From assembly GCA_028691335.1 (NCBI GenBank), contig JAQUZK010000064.1, forward strand, positions 1 to 7,476: a stretch of 7,476 nucleotides of DNA, in the 5' to 3' direction. The notes under the pieces were generated by a model, which did no database searches, was not told the origin of the DNA, and saw nothing but the letters and a program-made list of their open reading frames with translations. Position 1 is the stretch's first letter; every line of letters begins with the position of its first letter. Origin of the DNA: Candidatus Izemoplasmatales bacterium. Its GTDB lineage: Bacteria > Bacillota_I > Bacilli_A > Izemoplasmatales > Hujiaoplasmataceae. Made by a program: the position numbers and the translations under genes. This document shows positions 1 to 5,570 of the stretch, piece by piece.

Positions 1-57
1 CAAACAAAAAAATGCTTTTCCAAGAATATTAGTGAAAGATATCACTCTTTTTCTCAT
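1..57 (-). CDS. 5' end of an unidentified gene (19 codons, cut by window edge)
   Basis: Reading leftward from the ATG at 57-55, 19 uninterrupted codons run exactly to the window edge and give MRKRVISFTNILGKAFFCL. A strong ribosome binding site, GGAGGAG (69-63), sits 5 bases before the ATG, and an extended -10 promoter lies a further 40 bases upstream at 118-110, so the start signals are better than for most genes here. The basic N-terminus followed by a more hydrophobic stretch could begin a signal peptide or membrane segment, but 19 residues are too few to assign a family. It sits just downstream of the terminator of the XRE/membrane-protein operon and so is probably a separate transcription unit. 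The gene itself is fairly secure from its signals; the product is unknown. Confidence 0.65.
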   Translation of the reverse strand, partial: MRKRVISFTNILGKAFFCL

Positions 58-109
58 ACAGACTCCTCCGAATATATATCATTATTTTTAAAAACTCTTT
101 ATAAATACG

Positions 110-118
110 ATTATAACA
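110..118 (-). promoter_or_regulatory. Extended -10 promoter for the gene at the left edge
   Basis: On the minus strand the sequence reads TGTTATAAT: a perfect TATAAT (115-110) with the TG one base upstream that defines an extended -10 element. I see no good -35 hexamer at the usual distance, which is typical of TG-dependent sigma-A promoters. Transcription would begin near position 103, giving a leader of about 45 nt before the ATG at 57. Confidence 0.55.
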
Positions 119-147
119 TAAAGACCAATATATTTATATTTACCGCG

Positions 148-197
148 AAAAAAAAGCAAAAAACTCTGTCTTAATAATAACTAAGAGTTTTTTGCTT
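148..197 (-). terminator. Rho-independent terminator after the XRE/membrane-protein operon
   Basis: Two perfectly complementary 14-base arms (154-167 and 184-197, AAGCAAAAAACTCT and its complement) enclose a 16-base loop. On the minus strand the hairpin runs into eight consecutive T (positions 155-148, part of which can also pair in the stem). It begins about 14 bases after the stop codon at 214-212, as expected for the terminator of that gene. The stem is AU-rich but long. In the plus direction there is no T-run after the stem, so it should act on leftward transcripts only. Confidence 0.8.
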
Positions 198-211
198 ACA
201 AAAAAGATAAT

Positions 212-637
212 TTAAATTTTTCTGTTATAAACTGATAAATATATAAAGAAGCTTATTATATGTAAAAACATAGCCCCTATAGCCACAAAACCGGCTACCA
301 TATAATCAAGAATTACAAAAGTCATTGAAACAGCAGCCAAGATAAATAACGTTGAATACCAAGTTGCATATCCAGATTTTTCTCGAAGTGTAATGTTTCT
401 TTCATCTTTTTCATTAATCTCATATTGTTTTGCTTTTTCAGGGTTTTTTTCAAGCATTTTTTTCAATAATATATTTACTACTCCTACCCCAATAATACCA
501 CCTCCAAATCCAGAGAGAACTCCTAGAAGCGTATCTTGAATCCCTTCATTTTCTGGCAAAACTAACTTCAACAATACCCCAATAACAAATACTGCTATCC
601 CCATATAGAAAATATAAGATTTAAACTCTTTTTTCAT
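212..637 (-). CDS. Four-TM membrane protein partnered with XRE regulator (DUF2178-like)
   Basis: This 141-residue integral membrane protein has predicted helices near residues 9-27, 36-58 (with a Gly-rich GFGGGIIGVG stretch), 94-110 and 113-136. A charged cytoplasmic segment (59-93) contains the run DERNITLREKSGY (78-90). That motif, the size and the adjacent small XRE gene match a widespread Bacillota family of regulator-linked membrane proteins resembling DUF2178; the family name is my recollection, not a search result, and the molecular role is not established. The ATG at 637 overlaps the XRE stop in an ATGA (4 bp), and a GAGGAGG ribosome binding site lies inside the end of the XRE gene, so translation is probably coupled. 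It is the last gene of its operon, followed by the terminator at 148-197. Such proteins may sense envelope state or antagonise the repressor, but nothing in the sequence proves it. Confidence 0.85.
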   Translation of the reverse strand: MKKEFKSYIFYMGIAVFVIGVLLKLVLPENEGIQDTLLGVLSGFGGGIIGVGVVNILLKKMLEKNPEKAKQYEINEKDERNITLREKSGYATWYSTLFILAAVSMTFVILDYMVAGFVAIGAMFLHIISFFIYLSVYNRKI

Positions 638-837
638 TTTTCTTCCTCCTCATAAATGAAAATCTCTTCAATACTTAATTCAAAAAATCGTGCTATTTTA
701 AAAGCTAATATAATGGAAGGATTATATCTCCCATTTTCAAGCGAGCCGATAGTCTGTCTTGAAACTTCAAGTTGATCAGCCAACTCTTCTTGGCTGATTC
801 CTCGAGTCTTGCGTAATTCTTCTAGTTTATTTTTCAA
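634..837 (-). CDS. Small XRE-family transcriptional repressor (YozG-like), TTG start
   Basis: The 67-residue protein is essentially one Cro/C1-type helix-turn-helix domain. The core is SQEELADQLEVSRQTIGSLE (15-34), followed by NGRYNPS, with SRQTI as recognition helix and IARFF...LSIEEIF as the closing helices, ending in an acidic tail EEEEK. Small DNA-binding proteins of this type act as dimers on inverted repeats. The start is TTG (837-835): no in-frame ATG lies upstream, and AGGGGG (850-845) is correctly placed 7 bases before it. The promoter upstream carries two matching inverted repeats (854-877 and 900-919), which strongly suggests that the protein represses its own operon. It is co-transcribed with the membrane protein that overlaps its stop codon. 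Confident as to family; the target sites are inferred. Confidence 0.93.
   Translation of the reverse strand: MKNKLEELRKTRGISQEELADQLEVSRQTIGSLENGRYNPSIILAFKIARFFELSIEEIFIYEEEEK
775..798 (-). other. Perfect hairpin inside the XRE coding sequence
   Basis: Arms at 775-783 (ATCAGCCAA) and 790-798 (TTGGCTGAT) are perfectly complementary over 9 bp, with a 6-base loop. In the mRNA this forms a GC-containing stem about 40 nt after the TTG start, over the codons for ISQEELAD of the HTH. No T-run follows, so it is not a terminator. It may slow translation or protect the message, or simply reflect coding of the common SQEELA motif. Confidence 0.4.
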
Positions 838-853
838 AATACATCCCCCTTCA

Positions 854-877
854 ATATGTAAAGCTTACTTTACATAT
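854..877. promoter_or_regulatory. Operator 1: perfect inverted repeat below the XRE -10 box
   Basis: Ten-base arms ATATGTAAAG (854-863) and CTTTACATAT (868-877) are exactly complementary around the 4-base centre CTTA. The site begins directly after the -10 hexamer (883-878), spanning the transcription start and the leader before the XRE ribosome binding site. A repressor bound here would block initiation or early elongation. The likely ligand is the XRE protein encoded immediately downstream. Confidence 0.75.
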
Positions 878-906
878 ATTCTAACAAAGTTTTTTTCTAA
901 TGTCAA
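878..906 (-). promoter_or_regulatory. Consensus sigma-A promoter of the XRE operon
   Basis: On the minus strand a perfect -35 box TTGACA (906-901) is followed by a 17-base spacer and the -10 box TAGAAT (883-878, five of six consensus bases). Transcription would start near 871, inside operator 1, about 34 bases before the TTG start codon. The -35 box lies within operator 2. A near-perfect promoter held between two repeats is typical of a strong promoter kept under tight repression. Confidence 0.85.
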
Positions 907-919
907 GCATACTTTACAT
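900..919. promoter_or_regulatory. Operator 2: near-perfect inverted repeat over the XRE -35 box
   Basis: Arms ATGTCAAG (900-907) and CTTTACAT (912-919) surround the centre CATA. This is the same 8+4+8 design as operator 1 (ATGTAAAG / CTTTACAT), with one arm base changed (C for A at 904). That change also creates the perfect TTGACA -35 box on the minus strand. Corresponding bases of the two operators are 44 bp apart, close to four helical turns, so two bound dimers would lie on the same face of the DNA. Confidence 0.7.
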
Positions 920-953
920 TTACTTTTTATATTTAAATCATGATAAGATTATA

Positions 954-992
954 TAAAAAAAGAAACAAGATTATTGTATAACCTTATTTCTT
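954..992 (-). terminator. Rho-independent terminator after the alpha/beta hydrolase gene
   Basis: Arms at 960-974 and 978-992 pair over all 15 bases in RNA (13 Watson-Crick pairs and two G-U wobbles) around a 3-base loop. On the minus strand the hairpin runs directly into a U-run (positions 960-955, then more A/U). It begins 30 bases beyond the hydrolase stop codon. It separates the DUF445-hydrolase unit from the XRE operon. Nothing on the plus strand makes it bidirectional. Confidence 0.8.
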
Positions 993-1021
993 AATAAACG
1001 AACATTATTATTTTAAAAAAA

Positions 1022-1732
1022 TTAAAGAAAATGCTTAATGGACTCATTGATTGTATTTGTAAACTCATAGGTTGAATATCCATGATCTGCCCCATCGATT
1101 TCTACAAACTTACAATCTTCAACTGATTGAACTAAGCCCCTGCTAAGTTCAATAGGTACAGCCAAATCTTTATTACCATGTATAACCAACACAGGTTGTT
1201 TATATCTTGAGATATTGTTTTTATATTCTAATTTCTTCAATGAATCACAGAAGTTCTTACTTAAATAAAAACCTCTTAAATCAACTAAACCATTACTAAG
1301 TTTTTTCCCTAACTCATAAGTCTTTGAACTTATTTCGTGCATATTAATCGCTGGAGAAATAAGGATTAGTTTATCAGGTTCAAGTTCTAATAAATTTATT
1401 GCCAAAGCTCCGCCCATAGAGAAACCTAATAGATAGACTTTTTGATATCGTTTTTTTGCATACTCTAATATCTTTCTACCTTGAGATAATAAAATATCTA
1501 CATCAATAGAAGAAAAATCTAAGTCGCTTTCTCCGTGACCAAACCAGTCAAATCTTAAAGAAGAAATATCTTCTTTTTCTAACATTTGATCTATACTTAA
1601 GAACATCCTACTTGTTTCCATTTTATTACCTGTAAAACCATGGAACATAACAAGACATTCATTTCTACTTCTCTTGTTTTCATAGCCTCTCATAACTAAA
1701 TCATTTAAGGCTATTTCAATATATTCTTTCAT
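1022..1732 (-). CDS. Alpha/beta-hydrolase, serine esterase/lipase-like
   Basis: The 236-residue protein is probably a cytoplasmic serine hydrolase acting on esters, with unknown natural substrate. The full catalytic set is visible: oxyanion-hole motif HGFTG (31-35); the RFDWFGHGES strand and turn (60-69); nucleophile elbow GFSMGG (103-108) with Ser105; acid Asp189 in HGNKDLAVP; and His217 in GADHGYS. The order and spacing match the alpha/beta-hydrolase fold, closest in feel to cinnamoyl-esterase or carboxylesterase-like members (Hydrolase_4 type); the length is normal and there is no signal peptide. The ATG at 1732 has AAAGGATG seven bases upstream. It lies 36 bp after the DUF445 gene with no terminator between, so the two are probably co-transcribed. 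Family certain, substrate unknown. Confidence 0.93.
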   Translation of the reverse strand: MKEYIEIALNDLVMRGYENKRSRNECLVMFHGFTGNKMETSRMFLSIDQMLEKEDISSLRFDWFGHGESDLDFSSIDVDILLSQGRKILEYAKKRYQKVYLLGFSMGGALAINLLELEPDKLILISPAINMHEISSKTYELGKKLSNGLVDLRGFYLSKNFCDSLKKLEYKNNISRYKQPVLVIHGNKDLAVPIELSRGLVQSVEDCKFVEIDGADHGYSTYEFTNTINESIKHFL

Positions 1733-1768
1733 AAAATCATCCTTTTATTAAACAATATTTAAAAAATC

Positions 1769-2365
1769 TTAGATAAGAATCGTTACTAAGTATTGAATGA
1801 CGCCAATAATAGCTCCTAAAAACAATCCAATAATCTCTACAAATCTTAATTCTTTATTCATTAAACCAAATATTATTTTCTCAAACTCCACAAAATCTAA
1901 TTCATCAATACGATTCTTTACAATTTCACGTATATTGATATTTTCTAACCCTGCATCTCTAAACTCATCGATTAGTTGATTGAAAATTTCATCTCCATGC
2001 TTATCGATATATTTTCTAACGAATCCTTTTACATCTCCACCTAACATCATAGATAAAACAGAAGGAATAGCTTCTGACAATTTTTCAACTATTACAGTTT
2101 TTAACCTATCTTTAATGATGTCTAACTTCTCTTCATCAAGTAATTGGTCCATTAATACGTCTTTTGACAATAACTCTGTTTCAATAATATCAGCTAAAGA
2201 CACCGCAATTTCATCTTTTCTTCTTGGAAATACTCCTTGGAAAGTAAGCCCTAGAAATTTATGTGGATTAATGGGCCTAAATAGCATTTTAATCGCGACT
2301 TTATTAGTTAACCATCCAATTAACCCTCCGATTACAACTAGTAAAATAAAACGTACTATTTCCAT
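1769..2365 (-). CDS. DUF445 family membrane protein (short form)
   Basis: This 198-residue protein has one hydrophobic helix at each end (about 5-21 and 175-197) and a long amphipathic alpha-helical middle. The N-terminal hallmark GWLTNKVAIKMLFRP (17-31) and the following FQGVFPRRKDEIA (42-54) are typical of DUF445, as is the second Gly-rich helix GLFLGAIIGVIQ near the C-terminus. Bacillus YheB is a longer member (stated from memory); this is a compact version. The function of the family is not established. If both ends are in the membrane, the charged helical middle forms a hairpin on one side. The ATG at 2365 has a GAGGTGA ribosome binding site seven bases upstream and an extended -10 promoter at 2401-2393. 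It heads a probable two-gene unit with the hydrolase. Confidence 0.9.
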   Translation of the reverse strand: MEIVRFILLVVIGGLIGWLTNKVAIKMLFRPINPHKFLGLTFQGVFPRRKDEIAVSLADIIETELLSKDVLMDQLLDEEKLDIIKDRLKTVIVEKLSEAIPSVLSMMLGGDVKGFVRKYIDKHGDEIFNQLIDEFRDAGLENINIREIVKNRIDELDFVEFEKIIFGLMNKELRFVEIIGLFLGAIIGVIQYLVTILI

Positions 2366-2392
2366 AATTCACCTCAGCAATTTTTTTAGTTT

Positions 2393-2401
2393 ATTATATC
2401 A
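2393..2401 (-). promoter_or_regulatory. Extended -10 promoter for the DUF445-hydrolase unit
   Basis: The minus strand reads TGATATAAT, a perfect TATAAT (2398-2393) preceded by TG one base upstream. The nearest -35 candidate, TTCTGA (2420-2415), is poor, as is common with the extended -10 class. Transcription from about 2386 would leave a leader of about 20 nt that contains the ribosome binding site. Confidence 0.55.
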
Positions 2402-2451
2402 TATTTACAAAAAATCAGAAGCATTAAAATTAACAATTAAATAGCAACTAT

Positions 2452-2490
2452 ATTAAAAGTATTTTAATTAGGTAAATAAATACCCTTTTT
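2452..2490. repeat. AT-rich inverted repeats between the ABC operon and the DUF445 gene
   Basis: Two small symmetrical elements lie side by side. One is ATTAAAA / TTTTAAT around GTA (2452-2468); the other is a GGTA / TACC pair within 2471-2484. In the minus-strand transcript neither is followed by a usable U-run, so I do not call a terminator. Without one, the ABC transporter message may read through into the DUF445 gene. They may be no more than base-composition effects. Confidence 0.25.
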
Positions 2491-2534
2491 GAATTAAAAA
2501 CATGCAAAAAACAAAAAAGTTTAATCAGTATCTA

Positions 2535-3215
2535 TTACTTAATTTCTAATAGCTCTTCAACTCTCAATGAATCTACAACAAACTTCTTAAAATCATCATA
2601 GTTTTTATAATCATTTCTAAATTTTTCTAATTTATGATTTCTAAATATAACAATTTCATCAGCTAACTCATAAGCTACATTTAACATATGAGTCGAAATA
2701 ATAAGACTTTTCCCTGAGTTTCTCATCTTTTTAAAAAAATCTATCATGAATGATTGACTATCAGGGTCTAAAGAAGCTAAGGGCTCATCTATTAGATACA
2801 ATTGATAGTTCAACGATAAAGCTGTGAGTAAAGCTAATTTATGTTTCATACCTAATGAGTATGCAGAAATTAGTTTGTTCATTGAGTCTTTCAATTCTAA
2901 ATCTTTAATTAGTTCATCCAAATTAGCAATCATTTCTTTTTTTCCGATTCTTTTAATTAACTCTATGTACTCATCTCCAGTTAAATACTCATAAAGATTT
3001 GGATTATCATAAATGTAGATTGCATCATCAGCTTTTAAAACATATCCCTCATCATGGGTTAGAAAACCATCAATTAAACTTAAAAGAGTTGTCTTACCAA
3101 TACCGTTTTTACCTAATATAACAGTAATCTTTTTATTATCAAACGTCATATTAGCTTTATCTAAAATAATATCTATATCTGAATACTTAAATGACACATT
3201 TTTTAATTCTACCAT
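2535..3215 (-). CDS. ABC transporter ATP-binding protein (ABC-2/EcsA-like)
   Basis: This 226-residue ATPase hydrolyses ATP to drive the membrane protein encoded just upstream. Visible motifs are Walker A GKNGIGKT (35-42), signature YSLGM (119-123, the variant usual in ABC-2/EcsA-like ATPases in place of LSGGQ), Walker B LYLIDE (139-144) with catalytic Glu144, D-loop SLDPDS (148-153) and switch His176 in STH. The Q-loop region, read as IYIYDNPNLYEYLTG (66-80), has no glutamine; Asp70 stands where Gln or Glu is usual. The ATG at 3215 lies inside the end of the permease gene (7 bp overlap, ATGGTAG), with AGAGG seven bases upstream, so the two are translationally coupled. ABC-2 exporters of this type move peptides, lipids or drugs; the substrate here is unknown. 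Confidence 0.95.
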   Translation of the reverse strand: MVELKNVSFKYSDIDIILDKANMTFDNKKITVILGKNGIGKTTLLSLIDGFLTHDEGYVLKADDAIYIYDNPNLYEYLTGDEYIELIKRIGKKEMIANLDELIKDLELKDSMNKLISAYSLGMKHKLALLTALSLNYQLYLIDEPLASLDPDSQSFMIDFFKKMRNSGKSLIISTHMLNVAYELADEIVIFRNHKLEKFRNDYKNYDDFKKFVVDSLRVEELLEIK

Positions 3216-4819
3216 TTGTATGCCTCTTCCCTTCTAAAGCTTCTTCTAATATACAAAAATCTAATCTTAAATATAACCATCACTAAAAACATAACTACTA
3301 TAAAAATCCAATATAAATAAGAATACTCTAAAATTGATAATTTCTCAAAAACAAATGTTAGAAAAAACGATAAACCTACTCCTTGAATAAAGAATATAAA
3401 CATGACTAAGTCAGAAGCTCTCATAAACAATTTGTTTTTATACTTATTTACTAATGTTTTCCTAGCATCACTAATTAAAGGATATTCTAAAATAATTAAT
3501 GCGTAAGTAAAGATAAATACTACCCTTATAAACGCATACATCATTCCTGCGTAATTGTAGCTAAATATAAAAAATAATGGAGAAACTACATAAATTAAAA
3601 TCATCGGTAAGAGAATAATTGAGTTAAGTTTAAGTTTAGACTTATATAAACTTAAAGGTTCGTATTCTAATTTTTTAAATAACTCCAAATTTTTTCCTTC
3701 ACTACTAAGCCAATTAATTTCCTTGTATCTATAATTCGCTATAACAAACAAAATCATAATTACAGTAAGAAAAGTGTTATCTACAGGAATTACTGATTGA
3801 ATAGCTTCTTCATTTGTTAAAGATGTAATAACAAAAAATGAATACATAAAAGACATAACTATCAAAAACAATAAGGAAAATGTCTCTCTTTTATCTTTTC
3901 TATAAAAACTAAGTAGATCCTTTGTTAGTATAAGATTAGAAAAGTTATCTTTACTTAAAAAAAGTTTTATAAAAAAAGGCGGATTTTTTAATTTATTTCC
4001 GTTATAGTTTTTATTATTCCCTAATAATAAGGTATGTGTCACACTATAGTTATAAGTCGTTTTGTAAATCAATATTTTTAAGTACCATAAAATGAAAATC
4101 AAAAAAATTGATAAGGTTAAATATACCAACATAACACTAAAATCACTTTCGAACAAAAATGAAATCATGAGCATCAAAAAATGTAAGATTATTGGACAAC
4201 CAACAATCAATATGCTAAAAATATATATTAATATATCTCCAATAATAATGGTTTTCTTTAGAAATTTAAACAATAGCTTTTGTGTAGCGAAAATCATGAT
4301 AAAGAGAAACAAGTAATATAGTGTTATCAAAACAATGTATTGAACAATAAAATGAAAACTAGTGAATATAGCTGCGTATAAAAACAAAGGAAAAGAAACT
4401 GGTATCAACCAATTTAAGAATCCATAGTTAATTCTTCTTAATGCAATTTGTTTTAAAAGTTCATTTCTATTTTCAGATAACATCCTAAAATAGTGATCAT
4501 GCTCTACATCCTTCAATGATTCTCTATTATAGGATAACATCATAAGCGCAATAAAAAATCCAATAAATGAAAAAACTACATAACCTATTATATGCAAAGA
4601 CTCGTAATTGAAATCTATTGAAATAATCAAAACCAAATAGATTACTGAAAACAATAAAAATTTAAAAAATCTAATTAGGTTGTCTATTAATTTAAAATTA
4701 TCTTCTCGATAATGAAATAAGATAAGGGTTTTTAATTTTGGCGACAATGATTCCAAGAAAAAACTATTTCTTATTTTGAATCTGTTCTTGTAGTAGAAGA
4801 ATAAATCGAAATTTGGCAT
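3209..4819 (-). CDS. ABC-2-type exporter permease, about 12 TM helices
   Basis: The membrane partner of the downstream ATPase is 536 residues with roughly twelve hydrophobic helices: near 50-69, 74-95, 137-155, 159-179, 191-222 (perhaps two), 228-250, 315-333, 347-362, 399-420, 427-448, 470-490 and 499-519. A soluble segment at 251-314 carries TKDLLSFYRKDKRE (299-312), and a charged loop around 363-395 carries WLSSEGKNLELFKKL; both resemble conserved loops of large Bacillota ABC exporter permeases (Putative ABC exporter/EcsB-like class). The open frame extends four codons further to a TTG at 4831, but that TTG overlaps the GGAG ribosome binding site (4829-4826), which is correctly spaced for the ATG at 4819, so I start there. 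No confident promoter is visible upstream. Export function likely, substrate unknown. Confidence 0.9.
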   Translation of the reverse strand: MPNFDLFFYYKNRFKIRNSFFLESLSPKLKTLILFHYREDNFKLIDNLIRFFKFLLFSVIYLVLIISIDFNYESLHIIGYVVFSFIGFFIALMMLSYNRESLKDVEHDHYFRMLSENRNELLKQIALRRINYGFLNWLIPVSFPLFLYAAIFTSFHFIVQYIVLITLYYLFLFIMIFATQKLLFKFLKKTIIIGDILIYIFSILIVGCPIILHFLMLMISFLFESDFSVMLVYLTLSIFLIFILWYLKILIYKTTYNYSVTHTLLLGNNKNYNGNKLKNPPFFIKLFLSKDNFSNLILTKDLLSFYRKDKRETFSLLFLIVMSFMYSFFVITSLTNEEAIQSVIPVDNTFLTVIMILFVIANYRYKEINWLSSEGKNLELFKKLEYEPLSLYKSKLKLNSIILLPMILIYVVSPLFFIFSYNYAGMMYAFIRVVFIFTYALIILEYPLISDARKTLVNKYKNKLFMRASDLVMFIFFIQGVGLSFFLTFVFEKLSILEYSYLYWIFIVVMFLVMVIFKIRFLYIRRSFRREEAYKW

Positions 4820-5162
4820 AACAAGCTCCAATCAATTTTAGTATGTTTATTAAAGAGATAATACTAATTATTAATAAGTAAAAATCTATACACTTGATAT
4901 CAAATAAAAATTATCAATAATTGTAAACGATAATACTATTTTAACTTATATTCACTAATAAATAAACCTTATAACAAGTAAAAAAGAATTAAGAATATAA
5001 CATAAATTTTTTTTTATGAAGAAAAACACTTAAATCTAAATGCTAATTTAGTTAATACTTGTATTTTTTATTTTTACTGTTTTTATGCTAAAAATATCAC
5101 TTAATACCTTTACATCCAGGAAGCTATAATGCTATAATATTTACAATTAGAGGTTTGAGGAA
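4820..5162. other. Divergent intergenic region between ABC exporter and plus-strand membrane genes
   Basis: This AT-rich stretch of 343 bases holds the upstream signals of two divergent units and no credible gene. On the plus side it contains the tandem promoter pair at 5101-5138 and the ribosome binding site AGAGG (5149-5153). On the minus side there is the GGAG site (4829-4826), but no convincing -35/-10 pair; TATTAT- and TATAGA-like boxes near 4860-4890 are candidates only. It also has a 10-base palindrome TTGATATCAA (4894-4903), TTATC/GATAA arms near 4911-4933 and a CTAAAT/ATTTAG hairpin (5036-5051). Any of these could bind a regulator, but none matches the XRE operators. Confidence 0.5.
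5101..5138 (+). promoter_or_regulatory. Two overlapping sigma-A promoters in exact 8-bp register
   Basis: The octamer GCTATAAT is repeated in tandem (5123-5130 and 5131-5138), giving two perfect -10 boxes TATAAT at 5125-5130 and 5133-5138. Each has a matching -35 candidate 18 bases upstream: TTAATA (5101-5106, 4/6) and TTTACA (5109-5114, 5/6). Starts would fall near 5137 and 5145, leaving a leader of about 20-25 nt before the ATG at 5163. The downstream copy has the better -35 box. Confidence 0.65.
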
Positions 5163-5504
5163 ATGAAAAGATTTATAAGTAAGAACTTCATGTTATTAAG
5201 CGGTATACTTATTTTTATAAGTCTTTTTACTCGTTTTTATCTCTTAGTTAATAGAATAGATATTATCGAAGTTGGTATGAATATATCGATAGATTACACG
5301 AACCTACTTATAATCATTTTAGGTATTTCTGTTTTCATCATAGTTATCTATTACCTACCGCTATTATTCTTAGTGAAATATCATTTTGAAATCAAAATAC
5401 TATTTCACGTTCAAGAATATCGAGAAACCTATTTAATCAAGGACTATTTAACCTATTTTTCAAAACAAAATACTTATAAAAAAAATAATGTGATTCTTTG
5501 CTGA
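5163..5504 (+). CDS. Small two-TM membrane protein of unknown family
   Basis: I do not recognise this 113-residue protein. It has two clear hydrophobic helices (about 9-29 and 47-71), joined by a short loop with acidic residues (33, 36, 44), then a soluble tail from Lys72 rich in Tyr, Lys and aromatic residues. Lys/Arg at positions 2, 3 and 7 and the basic tail suggest both ends are inside the cell. The ATG at 5163 is supported by AGAGG (5149-5153) nine bases upstream and by the strong promoters at 5101-5138. The stop is TGA; reading it as Trp would reach another TGA within 20 codons, so truncation by code is not indicated. The next gene starts 62 bases later without an evident promoter or terminator between, so the two probably form an operon. 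A role with the divergent ABC exporter is conceivable but unsupported. Confidence 0.7.
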   Translation: MKRFISKNFMLLSGILIFISLFTRFYLLVNRIDIIEVGMNISIDYTNLLIIILGISVFIIVIYYLPLLFLVKYHFEIKILFHVQEYRETYLIKDYLTYFSKQNTYKKNNVILC

Positions 5505-5561
5505 AAACATTTTCTTTTTCAACTTAAATACTTAAACAAATTAAACTGAAAGGAAAAGAAA

Positions 5562-5570
5562 ATGAAATGA
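5562..5570 (+). other. Two-codon mini-ORF (ATG AAA TGA) overlapping the start of the large membrane protein gene
   Basis: ATG (5562-5564), one Lys codon and TGA (5568-5570) form a complete minimal reading frame whose stop overlaps the real start ATG (5567-5569). The purine-rich AAAGGAAAAG site is placed 8 bases before this first ATG, better than for the true start (13 bases). Ribosomes may initiate at the mini-ORF, terminate at once and restart on the overlapping ATG, which would lower or tune translation. No such effect is proven. Confidence 0.35.

Noticed and set aside
1797..2444. Two plus-strand open frames (1797-1979 and 1980-2444)
   Set aside because: They lie opposite the DUF445 gene, have no ribosome binding sites, and show Ser/Asn/Ile-rich shadow translation; the minus-strand DUF445 motifs are unambiguous.
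2452..2490. Terminator for the ABC transporter operon
   Set aside because: Stems are short or purely A-T and no U-run follows on the minus strand; listed only as weak inverted repeats.
4092..4316. Plus-strand open frame of 74 codons
   Set aside because: It is antisense to a TM-rich part of the ABC permease, Lys/Ile/Asn-rich low-complexity, and has no ribosome binding site.
5036..5051. CTAAAT/ATTTAG hairpin as a terminator or riboswitch stem
   Set aside because: Only six A-T-rich pairs, lies upstream of the promoters rather than in a leader, and no gene ends before it on the plus strand.
5502..5566. UGA as tryptophan, extending the 113-residue protein
   Set aside because: Other genes use TGA as a genuine stop (for example 636-634, 6935-6937, 7175-7173) and TGG for Trp; the extension has no protein-like character and meets further TGA codons at once.
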